From: Paenibacillus foliorum
Lineage (GTDB): Bacteria; Bacillota; Bacilli; Paenibacillales; NBRC-103111
Direction: 5' to 3'
NCBI RefSeq assembly: GCF_013141765.1
Contig: NZ_WHOD01000045.1
Coordinates: forward strand, 186,001 to 250,000
DNA length: 64,000 nt
The position numbers were made by a program, and so were the translations under genes. Below are positions 8,470 to 17,585 of the stretch, in pieces; within the stretch, counting starts at the first letter, position 1; every line of letters starts with the position of its first letter. Below the pieces are notes generated by a model that was given only the letters and a program-made list of their open reading frames with translations, was not told where the DNA came from and ran no database searches.

Positions 8470-9711
8470 TTAGAGAAGCTTCCAAAGCTTATATAGGGCG
8501 CTTTTGGCTGCGCGCCATTTGATAGAATCCCTATTGCCGGTAAGCTGTAGCTGCTCCACTACCGTCTCCCCTTGCGTACTGGCAATCCCCACATACACAA
8601 GACCAACCGGCTTGCCTTCCGATGAATCAGGACCCGCTACCCCAGTAATGGCTACCGCATAATCCGAACCGGCTTGCGCTAACATCTGCTCGGCTAATAT
8701 CTTCGCAGCTTCAGCACTGATAGCACCCGGAGCTCCTGGACCCTCAAGAACATCCATAGGCACATTCAGCAGCCTATGCTTTAAGATATTGGAATAGCAT
8801 ATAATGCCTCCTCTATACACGGCAGAGCTCCCAGGAACCGATGTGAGCATGTTGCTGAACAATCCTCCTGTACAGCTTTCTGCCGCAGCCAGAAGCTGCT
8901 TTCTGCTGCTCAGAATGTGGACAATTTCTTGCTCCAGCGTTACATCTTCCGCTGCATAGACATACTGTCCTAGCCTGCTGCGAATTTCACGTTCCATTGG
9001 ATCCAATTTCACAGCTGCTTCAGCTTCTGATCCTGCCCGGGTTGTTAAGCGAATGGCGACTTCACCTTCTTTAGCGTAAGGTGCAATGGAAGGATCCGTC
9101 TGAGCTTTAATAAGATCTAGTAATTCATGCTCTAGCGACGATTCCCCGATACCCGCAAATTTGAGCATCCGAGAGAATAGAGGATGCACATGATTCATTT
9201 TAGATGAAATCCAAGGAGCGGCATACCTTTCAAACATCGGTTTCATTTCTTTGGGAGGACCTGGAAGTAATACATAGTGCGTTTGATCTTGTGTCAGCGC
9301 TATTCCAACTGCAAGTCCTGCATCATTAGTTAGTGGATCGCTATTATCAAGCATAAGCGCTTGCCTGCGATTGCTTTCTACCATATGTATCCCACGAGTA
9401 CTGAACATCGCTTCTATCGCATCCATTGACGGTTGGTGCATAATGATTTGCCTTCCTAGAAAAGCAGCGAGGGCATCCTTAGTTAGATCGTCCTGTGTCG
9501 GTCCAAGCCCCCCGGTACAAATGATCAGGTCTGCACGGCCCTTTGCTGTTTGCAGCGCTTCGGTTAAGCGGCTCATGTTATCACCCACGACGGTCTGAAA
9601 GTAGACGCTTACTCCCAAATCAGCACATGACTGAGCTAAGTATTGAGCATTTGTATTCAAAATTTGCCCCAACAGTAATTCTGTTCCAACCGCAATAATC
9701 TCCGCTTTCAT
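8470..9711 (-). CDS. cinA: CinA family protein (competence/damage-inducible; nicotinamide-nucleotide amidase type)
   Basis: 413 aa. The N-terminal half is a MoaB/MoeA-like domain (IAVGTELLLGQILNTNA, ICTGGLGPTQDDLTKDA, LLPGPPKEMKPMFE). The C-terminal half is the CinA amidase domain (AAAESCTGGLFSNMLTSVPG, GVAGPDSSEGKPVGLVYVG), which deamidates NMN in several bacteria. A GAGGGGAT ribosome site precedes the ATG. It lies between pgsA and recA as in B. subtilis. Its role in competence here is unknown. Confidence 0.95.
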   Translation of the reverse strand: MKAEIIAVGTELLLGQILNTNAQYLAQSCADLGVSVYFQTVVGDNMSRLTEALQTAKGRADLIICTGGLGPTQDDLTKDALAAFLGRQIIMHQPSMDAIEAMFSTRGIHMVESNRRQALMLDNSDPLTNDAGLAVGIALTQDQTHYVLLPGPPKEMKPMFERYAAPWISSKMNHVHPLFSRMLKFAGIGESSLEHELLDLIKAQTDPSIAPYAKEGEVAIRLTTRAGSEAEAAVKLDPMEREIRSRLGQYVYAAEDVTLEQEIVHILSSRKQLLAAAESCTGGLFSNMLTSVPGSSAVYRGGIICYSNILKHRLLNVPMDVLEGPGAPGAISAEAAKILAEQMLAQAGSDYAVAITGVAGPDSSEGKPVGLVYVGIASTQGETVVEQLQLTGNRDSIKWRAAKSALYKLWKLL

Positions 9712-9763
9712 ATTTTCATCCCCTCAGAATAAAACAAAAACAATAGGGCTAAGCCTACTGTTT

Positions 9764-10342
9764 TCATTCGTTAAAGTTAATAACATGTTTATTTTTGATA
9801 AAGTAATCAAATCCTGAATACAGCGTAATGATAGCTGCGATCCAGCTTGCAAACATATCGAACCGGAAGTTAATAAAGGCAAACGGAAAGTTATTGATCA
9901 ATAAGGAGATAATGGCAGTGATTTGGGCAGCTGTCTTCCATTTCCCCCACTTACTCGCCGCTATTACATGCCCCTCCAGCAAGGCAATTTGACGCAGACC
10001 AGTAACCGCAAACTCCCGACTGATAATAACGATAACGATCCAAGCCCCTACTTTATCCATCTCTACAAGAGAGACGAGAACCGCTGACACAAGCAGCTTA
10101 TCCGCTAATGGATCGAGCAGCTTTCCCAAATTTGTTACAAGCTTCCGCTTTCTGGCAATATATCCGTCCAGACCATCCGTCCACGCGGCAATGATGAAAA
10201 TAAGCGCAGCAATAATCTGATTGTAAGTAATGCTAAATTGTTCAATTCGGATATGCGGAAACTTCACGTTGACCAGTAAAAAAAGCATGATAATTGGAAC
10301 TAAAAAGATCCTCGCCAAGGTGATCTTGTTGGCCAGGTTCAT
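9764..10342 (-). CDS. pgsA: CDP-diacylglycerol--glycerol-3-phosphate 3-phosphatidyltransferase
   Basis: 192 aa integral membrane enzyme that makes phosphatidylglycerophosphate for phosphatidylglycerol and cardiolipin. The CDP-alcohol phosphotransferase signature is complete: TDGLDGYIARKRK followed by LGKLLDPLADK. About four hydrophobic helices are visible. Its ATG overlaps the rimO stop codon as ATGA, indicating translational coupling. Confidence 0.96.
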   Translation of the reverse strand: MNLANKITLARIFLVPIIMLFLLVNVKFPHIRIEQFSITYNQIIAALIFIIAAWTDGLDGYIARKRKLVTNLGKLLDPLADKLLVSAVLVSLVEMDKVGAWIVIVIISREFAVTGLRQIALLEGHVIAASKWGKWKTAAQITAIISLLINNFPFAFINFRFDMFASWIAAIITLYSGFDYFIKNKHVINFNE

Positions 10343-11667
10343 GCCACAACCTCCCCAGATAAATCAAACTCAAACGAATGGGTAATACGAACCTTTGCTA
10401 TTTTACCTATCTCTAGCTGTGATCCTGTTACAAACACTTCTCCGTCAATTTCAGGTGCATCATACTGAGATCTGCCAACATATACGTCATTGCGGCCATC
10501 ATACTTTTCTATTAACACATCTACAGTATGTCCGATACGATTACCATTTCGCAAATTCGAGATTTCCCTTTGAATTTCCATTAATGTATTTGCACGGTAT
10601 TCTTTCACCTTATCAGGTACTTGATCTGGAAGCTTAGCGGCAGGCGTATCTAGTTCCTTGGAATAAGCGAACACGCCTAAACGATCAAATTGCACATCCT
10701 GAATAAATTGCTTCAGGTTTTCAAAGTCCTGTTCAGTCTCACCTGGGAAACCGACAATCAACGAAGTCCGTAATGAAACATTAGGAATTCTTGTGCGTAT
10801 TTTCTCTAGTAAGGCTCTGGCATCCTGCTGTCTGCCGGGTCTTCTCATACGTTTCAATATGCTGTCTTCACTGTGCTGCAAAGGCATATCGATATACTTG
10901 CAAACCTTCGGATTGCTCGCAATCGTGTCTATCAGCTCGTCGGTAAAAAATCCTGGATATGCGTAATGCAGACGTACCCACTCGATACCGGAAACCTCTG
11001 TAATCTTATTCAACAAAGTCGGCAGCATAAAGCCGTCATATAGATCGGTACCGTAATTAGTGGAATCCTGAGCAATTAAGCTGATTTCCCTAACTCCTTG
11101 CGAAGCCAGTTGTTCTACTTCAGCAACTATAGATTCCATGCTACGACTGCGGAATTTACCACGCATAATCGGGATACTACAGAAGGTACAGGCATTATCG
11201 CAGCCTTCGGCAATTTTCACATAAGCTGTGTACCGCGGAGTTGTAACCCTTCTAGGGAGAGGCTTGTCATAGTTAAACACCGGGTTTCCAACCAGCATCG
11301 GTTTCTTCCCAGCTAATGCATCATCGATAATGTCATTAATTTTATCAAAGTCGCCCGTTCCAACAATACCGTCAATCTCGGGCATTTCCCTCATAAGCTC
11401 CTGCTTATAACGCTGTGTTAAACAGCCGGATACAATCAGTGCCTTTAATTGGCCTGTTTCTTTCAAATCAGCCATATCTAATATCGTATTTACCGATTCT
11501 TCCTTGGCGGCATCGATAAATCCGCATGTATTGACGATGATTACAGTCGCATCTTCTTTATCACTCACTAGCTCGTAGCCACGTCCAAAAACTAATCCGG
11601 ACATAATTTCGGAGTCAACGAGATTCTTCTCGCACCCCAACGTAACTACTTTTACTTTCTCTGTCAT
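10339..11667 (-). CDS. rimO: Ribosomal protein uS12 methylthiotransferase RimO
   Basis: 442 aa radical-SAM enzyme that adds a methylthio group to an aspartate of ribosomal protein S12. It shows the N-terminal MTTase domain (VVTLGCEKNLVDSE), the radical-SAM cluster motif EGCDNACTFCSIP (CxxxCxxC) and a C-terminal TRAM domain ending SFEFDLSGEVVA. The sequence fits RimO rather than MiaB (EKNLVDSE start, no CxxxCxxC variants of MiaB). Start ATG 11667 has GGAGGAAG upstream; the ORF extends to 11709 without a signal. Confidence 0.94.
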   Translation of the reverse strand: MTEKVKVVTLGCEKNLVDSEIMSGLVFGRGYELVSDKEDATVIIVNTCGFIDAAKEESVNTILDMADLKETGQLKALIVSGCLTQRYKQELMREMPEIDGIVGTGDFDKINDIIDDALAGKKPMLVGNPVFNYDKPLPRRVTTPRYTAYVKIAEGCDNACTFCSIPIMRGKFRSRSMESIVAEVEQLASQGVREISLIAQDSTNYGTDLYDGFMLPTLLNKITEVSGIEWVRLHYAYPGFFTDELIDTIASNPKVCKYIDMPLQHSEDSILKRMRRPGRQQDARALLEKIRTRIPNVSLRTSLIVGFPGETEQDFENLKQFIQDVQFDRLGVFAYSKELDTPAAKLPDQVPDKVKEYRANTLMEIQREISNLRNGNRIGHTVDVLIEKYDGRNDVYVGRSQYDAPEIDGEVFVTGSQLEIGKIAKVRITHSFEFDLSGEVVA

Positions 11668-11737
11668 TTTACTTCCTCCAATATTTAAGCCTGCCTCTAA
11701 TAGTATCAAGTATAATACAATGAACTGAATAGTGTCA

Positions 11738-11784
11738 AAAAAAGAACCTGTGCAAAAGCAGCAACTCCTGCTCTCACAAAGGTT
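11738..11784 (-). terminator. Terminator of the YajQ-family gene
   Basis: Long imperfect hairpin (outer arms AACCTTTGTG/CACAGGTT, inner arms AGCAG/CTGCT) followed on the minus strand by CTTTTTTT. Confidence 0.7.
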
Positions 11785-11811
11785 TCCTGTAATTAATAAA
11801 GATTAAAATGA

Positions 11812-12306
11812 TTAACGAAAATTTAGAAATTGCAATTCCAGAGGGATATCCTCTTTCCTTAGCAATTGAATGATTTGCTGAAGATCATCCTTATTTTTTC
11901 CGGTAACCCGAATTTGATCACCTTGAATTTGACTCTTCACCTTCAGTTTGGAATCGCGAATCAAGATATTGATTTTTTTGGCATTATCTTGGTCAATACC
12001 TTGCTTTAGCTTAATTCTTTGGCGAACGGTTTGCGATGATGCGGGCTCAACTTTGCCGTAGTCCAGGTTTTTTAGCGATATGCCACGTTTTGCCATTTTT
12101 GAATACAAAATATCCAATACATTTTGCAGCTTGAATTCATCGTCCGAGAGAATGACCAGCTCTTCCTTTTCGATGGCAATTTTGCTTTTGCTGTTTTTAA
12201 AATCGAACCGGGTACTTATTTCTCTTTCTGCTTGATTAATCGCATTATTTAATTCTTGCATGTCCATCTTGGACACAATATCAAAAGAACTTTCTGCATT
12301 ACTCAT
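11812..12306 (-). CDS. YajQ family cyclic-di-GMP/nucleotide-binding protein
   Basis: 164 aa, full length for the family. Two ferredoxin-like repeats are recognisable: [20 protein letters not shown] at the N terminus, [20 protein letters not shown], and the end [15 protein letters not shown]. Xanthomonas YajQ homologues bind cyclic di-GMP; what the Firmicutes proteins do is unsettled. AAGGGAAGTG precedes the ATG. It is bounded by terminators on both sides and is probably transcribed alone. Confidence 0.93.
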   Translation of the reverse strand: MSNAESSFDIVSKMDMQELNNAINQAEREISTRFDFKNSKSKIAIEKEELVILSDDEFKLQNVLDILYSKMAKRGISLKNLDYGKVEPASSQTVRQRIKLKQGIDQDNAKKINILIRDSKLKVKSQIQGDQIRVTGKNKDDLQQIIQLLRKEDIPLELQFLNFR

Positions 12307-12383
12307 GGCTACACTTCCCTTATCTTCATCATTCTACAATCCTAAATATGACCTAGCATAATTTTCTAATATAATAACATAAA

Positions 12384-12415
12384 AAGACACCGCGAGCCAA
12401 CGCTTCGGGTGTCTT
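12384..12415 (-). terminator. Terminator of rodZ
   Basis: Stem AAGACACC/GGTGTCTT around a 16-nt loop, followed by TTTTTATG on the minus strand, 13 nt after the rodZ stop. Confidence 0.75.
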
Positions 12416-12427
12416 CTGTCGTTTCAA

Positions 12428-13288
12428 TCAGACCTTTTGCAAATCGATTTGAATTCGTTTCGCGTTAGGCGTATCTCCTACCTGTACTAAAGTCCCGTTC
12501 ACCGTTAATTCGATAGCGTTGGAACGACCAAAAATGAGAAATGCTGAGTTAGCTACCTCCCAGGTTTGAGATTTCCCATTGGTATACGTGCCCTGCTCAA
12601 CAATATTTCGCTCCTGCCCCAATGAGTCTATCTGAACCCAACACGCTTCACCTGTTACCTTCATTTGAATAGTAAGCTTATCGGCATTGGAAACTGAATA
12701 ATAGTCCGTACCGCTTTGGCTCTTCACGAACTTAACTTCAATTTTTGGAGCAGGGGGAGGTGTCGGAACCGAAGGTTCGGTCTTCTTCTCGGTCAAAGGG
12801 ACTGCAGCACTACCGCTATTTAAATTGGTCGATGAAGGGTCTAACTTTTTGTCTGTTACCCGATTGGGCTCATCGCTAGGCTTGGCATCAATCGGATTCC
12901 CCGGGTAATGCATATTGAGATAGTAGTAAATAATCCCTAATATAAGTACTACAAATGAAACCATCATAACGTTAGACGCCCATTTTCCGATTTTCTCGGT
13001 ATTACGGCGGGTTCGCTTGCTGCGGATTGGCTCGATAAGCTGTTCTTGTTCATGTGCCGGTATTACATTTTGATATAACCGCAATACCTCATTGGGATCC
13101 AACCCCACCGCCTCGGAATAGCTTTTTATAAAAGCTCTCACATAGAACGTACCGGGTAGTACCTTGTAATTCCCATCTTCAATCGCTTCCAAATAACGCT
13201 TGCGGATTTTGGTTGTTTCCTGCAAGTCATCCAGTGAAATCTTATTCTCCATCCGTGCTTTTCGCAGCAGTTGGCCAAGATCGGACAT
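12428..13288 (-). CDS. rodZ: RodZ-like cell-shape protein (HTH, transmembrane, DUF4115)
   Basis: 286 aa (B. subtilis YmfM/RodZ type). A helix-turn-helix at about residues 1-70 (MSDLGQLLRKARMENKISLD), one transmembrane helix near 110-130 (ASNVMMVSFVVLILGIIYYY), a Pro/Ser/Thr-rich linker, and a C-terminal beta domain (residues about 195-286). It links MreB to the membrane in rod-shaped cells. Start ATG 13288 follows AAGGGGTGAG. It sits between ymfK and pgsA/rimO as in Bacillus. Confidence 0.9.
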   Translation of the reverse strand: MSDLGQLLRKARMENKISLDDLQETTKIRKRYLEAIEDGNYKVLPGTFYVRAFIKSYSEAVGLDPNEVLRLYQNVIPAHEQEQLIEPIRSKRTRRNTEKIGKWASNVMMVSFVVLILGIIYYYLNMHYPGNPIDAKPSDEPNRVTDKKLDPSSTNLNSGSAAVPLTEKKTEPSVPTPPPAPKIEVKFVKSQSGTDYYSVSNADKLTIQMKVTGEACWVQIDSLGQERNIVEQGTYTNGKSQTWEVANSAFLIFGRSNAIELTVNGTLVQVGDTPNAKRIQIDLQKV

Positions 13289-13330
13289 ATTCTCACCCCT
13301 TTTCAACACCGTCATGATGTACTGATATTA

Positions 13331-14095
13331 TTAATAATCCCCAAATCCGTTGGTAAAGGTTTCATACGAAATCTCTTCGTCTGGTGTATTCCGCAATTCC
13401 ACAATATAATCAAAATGATCATAAGTATATTCGGATTCACGAATAAAAATATCTGGATGCTCAATTACCTTAGTAGAAGGCATGCTCATGATCTCTTGCA
13501 GCAATGTATGGTGCTTCTCATTTGAACGTATAGTCGACACTATCCCGTCAATAATAAATACACTGTTCACTGACATTTCATCCTCTGACAATTGGCTGCG
13601 TACGGTCTGACGCAATAATGTCGAAGAAACAAAGGTCCAACGCTTATTAGAGCAAACGCTACCTGCAATAATGGACTCTGTCTTACCGACACGCGGCATT
13701 CCACGTAGCCCCACGACCTGATTACCCTCACGTTTAAAAATTTCGCCTAAAAAGTCAACTAATAGACCAAGTTCATCGCGTGTAAAGCGGAATGTCTTGC
13801 GATCATCAGAGTCACGTTCAATGTAACGGCCATGACGAACTGCTAAAATATCAACCAGCTTGGGCTCACGCAGAGCCGTAATAGTTATATTATCCACTTT
13901 TCTCAACATTTTACCCATCAGATCCACTTTTTCATCATCATTGGTTTGTAGCAGCATGCCGCGAGTACGATCTTCTACCCCGTTGATGGTAACTATATTA
14001 ATATCAAGCATCCCCATTAAGGATGCGACATCTCCCAACAAACCGGGACGATTTTTGTGAATTTTGTATTCCATGTACCATTGCTTTGTTTCCAT
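13331..14095 (-). CDS. ymfK: YmfK-type DUF3388 protein with N-terminal ACT-like domain and P-loop
   Basis: 254 aa conserved protein of unknown function. The first 75 residues look like an ACT regulatory domain (KIHKNRPGLLGDVASLMGML, then INGVEDRTRGMLL). The central part carries a Walker A-like motif GLRGMPRVGKTES and a hydrophobic strand ending in aspartate, SVFIIDG. No catalytic family is recognised. Start ATG 14095 has GGGGTG upstream. It keeps the Bacillus position next to rodZ and ymfJ. A ligand-gated P-loop protein is inference from these motifs. Confidence 0.82.
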   Translation of the reverse strand: METKQWYMEYKIHKNRPGLLGDVASLMGMLDINIVTINGVEDRTRGMLLQTNDDEKVDLMGKMLRKVDNITITALREPKLVDILAVRHGRYIERDSDDRKTFRFTRDELGLLVDFLGEIFKREGNQVVGLRGMPRVGKTESIIAGSVCSNKRWTFVSSTLLRQTVRSQLSEDEMSVNSVFIIDGIVSTIRSNEKHHTLLQEIMSMPSTKVIEHPDIFIRESEYTYDHFDYIVELRNTPDEEISYETFTNGFGDY

Positions 14096-14205
14096 TTTTA
14101 CACCCCATAATAAAATTAAGTAACCATCCATATTTTATTGTAATAGTTTACAAAATTATTCTACAAATTTCGATAAATTCCTTCTGCCTGTAAGGAAAAA
14201 GATTA

Positions 14206-15033
14206 TTAAGGTTTAATAACCGTAATTTCTTCGTTCCGATAAACTTGTACGCCTGGCGTCCACTGCTTTTGTAACTGGTCCAATACAGCTGTCATTACGG
14301 TTTCCCACTGTACATTTATTGTGGTCGAGGAAATATTCATAATCGGTACTTGCAGAGCTTTCATCCGCTGCAGAACTGCTGGCTCTAATGGCGAATAAAC
14401 CACTAACCAATCTGGTCCATGCTGTCTAACTTGGGATTGAAATGGCGCATACCATCCTTCCGCATCAGAAAGAGATATATATTCTGCTTCTTCTGAGGGT
14501 GCCCACATAGAGGGTATAGGATTGGTGGACACAGTGACCCACTCCAACCTCTTACCTATAACCTGCTGCTGCTTAACCCATTCCTGCCACTGCTTCTCCA
14601 TAAAACCTTGTCCCGTCTGCTTCCACACGATCTGATCTCCGCTGATAGGTACCGCGGACAGAGATATGGCATCATCTAATAAGATCCACTTTTTGTCCGG
14701 CATTGCAGCGGCATGAGAAACTGCTTCCGAGGTGAGAGTGTTGCCGATAACGATTATGTAATCATAGGGCGATGTTTTTATTTTATCGACCAGTGGATTC
14801 TCAAGTGCAGCCACGTTAGGGAACCACTCAAATGCGATATGCTGGGAATCACGCCATGCAAGCAGTGTTTTCTGAACAACAGCTGCTGTTTGTTCGTTTA
14901 AATCGGTCTTTGTAATTACCAATACCGATTGTTTGGATTGTAATAATTGGGGACTTATTGTCGGCATATTTTTACCGCAGGCACTAATAAATAAAGCCAA
15001 ACAAATAAAAATCAACCATCCTGCATGTTTCAT
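14206..15033 (-). CDS. Predicted lipoprotein, possible BMP/periplasmic-binding-like fold
   Basis: 275 aa. A lipoprotein signal is clear: positive N terminus, hydrophobic stretch and lipobox ISAC followed by GKN, so it is expected to be anchored on the outer face of the membrane. The mature part alternates beta strands and helices (VLVITKTDL, YDYIIVIGNTL, KKWILLDDA, PDWLVVYSPL), which resembles type-1 periplasmic binding or PnrA/BMP proteins, but I cannot assign a ligand. Start ATG 15033 preferred over TTG 15042 for spacing from GGAGAAG. Located between ymfJ and ymfK, where B. subtilis has none. Confidence 0.7.
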   Translation of the reverse strand: MKHAGWLIFICLALFISACGKNMPTISPQLLQSKQSVLVITKTDLNEQTAAVVQKTLLAWRDSQHIAFEWFPNVAALENPLVDKIKTSPYDYIIVIGNTLTSEAVSHAAAMPDKKWILLDDAISLSAVPISGDQIVWKQTGQGFMEKQWQEWVKQQQVIGKRLEWVTVSTNPIPSMWAPSEEAEYISLSDAEGWYAPFQSQVRQHGPDWLVVYSPLEPAVLQRMKALQVPIMNISSTTINVQWETVMTAVLDQLQKQWTPGVQVYRNEEITVIKP

Positions 15034-15141
15034 CTTATTCAAACTTCTCCAAGCCGCCTTTCATCATCCGGTTTACCCTACATAGAGTTTTCATAAAAAA
15101 TAAGACAATCTAAATAAGTATACCATGAAAACCAGGGAAAA

Positions 15142-15159
15142 GCCTCCTGAGCAGGAGGC
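15142..15159 (-). terminator. Terminator of ymfJ
   Basis: Seven-bp G/C-rich stem GCCTCCT/AGGAGGC with a GAGC loop, followed by TTTTCCC on the minus strand. Confidence 0.75.
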
Positions 15160-15204
15160 CAAGAAATGCAAGAGATTAAGTTACTAACAATCCCTAATAT
15201 AAAA

Positions 15205-15462
15205 TTAGGATATCCCAGGTGTAACAAGCTTTACCATAAGACGTGCAATAGTTTTCTTCTCATTCTCATCGGCTACATCCCAAAGTTCTTTCAATACTCG
15301 TTCTTCATTGTTTTCAGGATCGACCTTATCAGAGAGAAATTCTCCGATTTGGACAGCCAATTTATTAATCGTTTCATCTTTCATACCGGCATGTTCAGCT
15401 TGCTGTACACGCTCATTCAAAAATTCTTTCCACCGGTCAAACACCTTCAACACAGTTGCCAT
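15205..15462 (-). CDS. ymfJ: DUF3243 protein (YmfJ)
   Basis: 85 aa helical protein of unknown function. It begins MATVLKVFDRWKEFLNERV and contains AEHAGMKDETINKLAVQIGE and PENNEERVLKELWDVAD, matching the YmfJ family in length and pattern. A strong GGGAGG site precedes the ATG. It follows ymfI by 78 nt and is closed by its own terminator. Confidence 0.88.
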   Translation of the reverse strand: MATVLKVFDRWKEFLNERVQQAEHAGMKDETINKLAVQIGEFLSDKVDPENNEERVLKELWDVADENEKKTIARLMVKLVTPGIS

Positions 15463-15540
15463 ATTGATTATGCCTCCCTATAAATGAAGTTGTACTACGA
15501 ATACTAATGTTCACTAAAAGGGAGGGGAATATGCAGATTG

Positions 15541-16299
15541 TTAGGTAAGCCAGCCACCATTAGGACTTATGATTTGACCTGTAATATAACCGGACTCTGG
15601 CAGAGCCAAAAAATACACCAATGAAGCGATTTCGTCCGGTTGTCCAAAACGTCCTGCAGGAATTTCATTTTCTATTGCGGCTTTCTCAGAAGTATCAAAA
15701 CTAGCCATCATTCGTGTGTCCACAGCACCAGGGGCTACTGCATTCACAGTTACATTCGAGGGCGCTAGCTCCTTCGCAAGCGCCTTAGTGAACGCGTTTA
15801 CCCCGCCCTTAGCTGTTGAATAAGCCACTTCACAAGAAGCGCCAGAAATGCCCCATATAGAGGAAACATTGATAATCCTACCATATTTTTGTCGGATCAT
15901 CGGTTCCATAAATTGCTGTGTCGTTAAAAAGGTTCCTTTCAAGTTGACGCTCATCATGTCGTCCCACTGTTCTTCCGTAACATCTGACAGCAGACCGTAT
16001 TGGCTGATTCCAGCATTGTTAACTAGTATATCCGGTACCATATCATGATGGTTCAGCTTCTCCTGAAGGCGCAGAAGCTGCTCCTTGCTGCGCAAATCCG
16101 CAGTTGCTGTCAGCACCTTAGCTCCATGCTTCATACAGTTTCTTGCCGTTTCATTAGCAGCCTCATGCGACTGTAAATAATGAATAACCACATTCATTCC
16201 AACCGTGGAGAACCGCTCGGCTATTGCCGCTCCAATGCCCCGGCTCCCCCCCATTATAAGAACCGTTTGCTCAGTAAACGGTTTACTCGGTTTATTCAT
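15541..16299 (-). CDS. ymfI: SDR-family oxidoreductase, EF-P 5-aminopentanone reductase type (YmfI)
   Basis: 252 aa NAD(P)H-dependent short-chain dehydrogenase. Cofactor motif GGSRGIGAAIAE, NNAGISQYG, catalytic Ser in VSSIWG and YSTAK (Tyr/Lys) are present, and the C-terminal GRFGQPDEIASLVYF / GYITGQIISPNGGW pattern is FabG-like. In B. subtilis YmfI reduces a 5-aminopentanone group on elongation factor P lysine. Its ATG overlaps the ymfH stop as ATGA, placing it in the ymfF-ymfH-ymfI operon and supporting that specialised role. Confidence 0.85.
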   Translation of the reverse strand: MNKPSKPFTEQTVLIMGGSRGIGAAIAERFSTVGMNVVIHYLQSHEAANETARNCMKHGAKVLTATADLRSKEQLLRLQEKLNHHDMVPDILVNNAGISQYGLLSDVTEEQWDDMMSVNLKGTFLTTQQFMEPMIRQKYGRIINVSSIWGISGASCEVAYSTAKGGVNAFTKALAKELAPSNVTVNAVAPGAVDTRMMASFDTSEKAAIENEIPAGRFGQPDEIASLVYFLALPESGYITGQIISPNGGWLT

Positions 16300-17582
16300 T
16301 TCTGTTCACTTCTTACGATGGATACGGCAAGCTGATTCCAATTAAAGTGCTTCTGCAGGGCTTCATTCACATCTTCTATTTTCAGCTGCTCATAAACAGG
16401 TAAAATATCGAACAAATCAATATCCTTGAACCGATATTTCGTAAACTCGTTGGCGATGGCTTCAGGTGAATTCAAGGATCTCATGAACCCGCCTATTTTC
16501 TTTTTCCGGCTTCTTTCGAAATCTGCAGCATCAACGCCCTTTGCCTTGACTAGATCAATTTCCTCGCGAATGCGGGAGATTAGCTTTTCCGGTTCCTTGG
16601 TATCACCGCCGAGAACAGAAAACGCATAATTTTCGCCTATATTATACTCGCTGCCAAAACTGTCGGATATAAGCTGCTCATCATACAATTTTTCGTAAAT
16701 GGCTGAGCTTGGGCTAAGTAAAATATCCAGCAGAAGCTTCATCGTTAATTCACGCTTAAGAAGCTCCTTGCCTCTTGCCGTTTGCTCTGGCTCTTTACAA
16801 CCAAACAGACATTTGGGTAAAGAAACAGGAAGCACGATTACTTTTTCCTTTTGCTTGACACCTGGCGGTTCTGCTTCGAAATGTCTTAGAATAGTACCTT
16901 GTGGCTTGTAATCCTTCGCAGCTTGATTTTGTTGGACCAGCTCTATAATTTCCTCAGGCTTCACGCCACCCACAACAAACAGGCTCATATTACTTGGATG
17001 ATAGAAGGTATGGTAGCAGTCGTAGAGTAGCTCCTTCGTTATATGGGAAATAGACTCCACCGTTCCAGCAATGTCAATATGTACCGGATGCTTATGATAC
17101 ATCGTTTCGATCAAGCCAAAGTAAGAGCGCCAGTCTGGGTTATCTTCGTACATCTTGATTTCTTGACCGATGATGCCCTTTTCTTTCTCAACGTTCTCAT
17201 CCGTAAAATAAGGATTTTGAACGAAATCCAGTAAGGTTTGCAAATTGTCATGAACATCCTCGGTTGCTGAAAACAAGTAGGCAGTCTTATCGAAGCTTGT
17301 GAAAGCGTTGGCTGAAGCACCTCGCGATGCGAATACTGAAAAAATATCACCTGTTGGCTCTTCGAACATTTTATGCTCTAAGAAGTGTGCTATCCCATCT
17401 GGTACCTTGAGCTCCTGAGAGCCTTCTACTTGAAAATGATTATCAATCGAGCCGTACTTGGTTGAGAATATCGCATAGGTTTTGGAAAAACCTTCTTTAG
17501 GCAAAACAAATACAGACAATCCGTTAGGGAGCTGCTCCGCATACAAAGTCTCTTTCACATGGGGATATGGAATCACCTTCAT
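16296..17582 (-). CDS. ymfH: M16-family metallopeptidase-like protein YmfH (EF-P modification-associated)
   Basis: 428 aa. The inverted zinc motif is intact: GIAHFLEHKMFEE (HxxEH), with a downstream glutamate in the NVEKEKGIIGQEIKMYEDNP segment. The C-terminal half is the second, inactive M16 domain. It pairs with the upstream ymfF product, which lacks the motif; M16 heterodimers of active plus inactive chains are common. NCBI naming links the pair to EF-P 5-aminopentanol modification; the peptide substrate is not established. GGGAGGAG precedes the ATG, 3 nt after ymfF. Confidence 0.88.
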   Translation of the reverse strand: MKVIPYPHVKETLYAEQLPNGLSVFVLPKEGFSKTYAIFSTKYGSIDNHFQVEGSQELKVPDGIAHFLEHKMFEEPTGDIFSVFASRGASANAFTSFDKTAYLFSATEDVHDNLQTLLDFVQNPYFTDENVEKEKGIIGQEIKMYEDNPDWRSYFGLIETMYHKHPVHIDIAGTVESISHITKELLYDCYHTFYHPSNMSLFVVGGVKPEEIIELVQQNQAAKDYKPQGTILRHFEAEPPGVKQKEKVIVLPVSLPKCLFGCKEPEQTARGKELLKRELTMKLLLDILLSPSSAIYEKLYDEQLISDSFGSEYNIGENYAFSVLGGDTKEPEKLISRIREEIDLVKAKGVDAADFERSRKKKIGGFMRSLNSPEAIANEFTKYRFKDIDLFDILPVYEQLKIEDVNEALQKHFNWNQLAVSIVRSEQK

Positions 17583-17585
17583 GTC

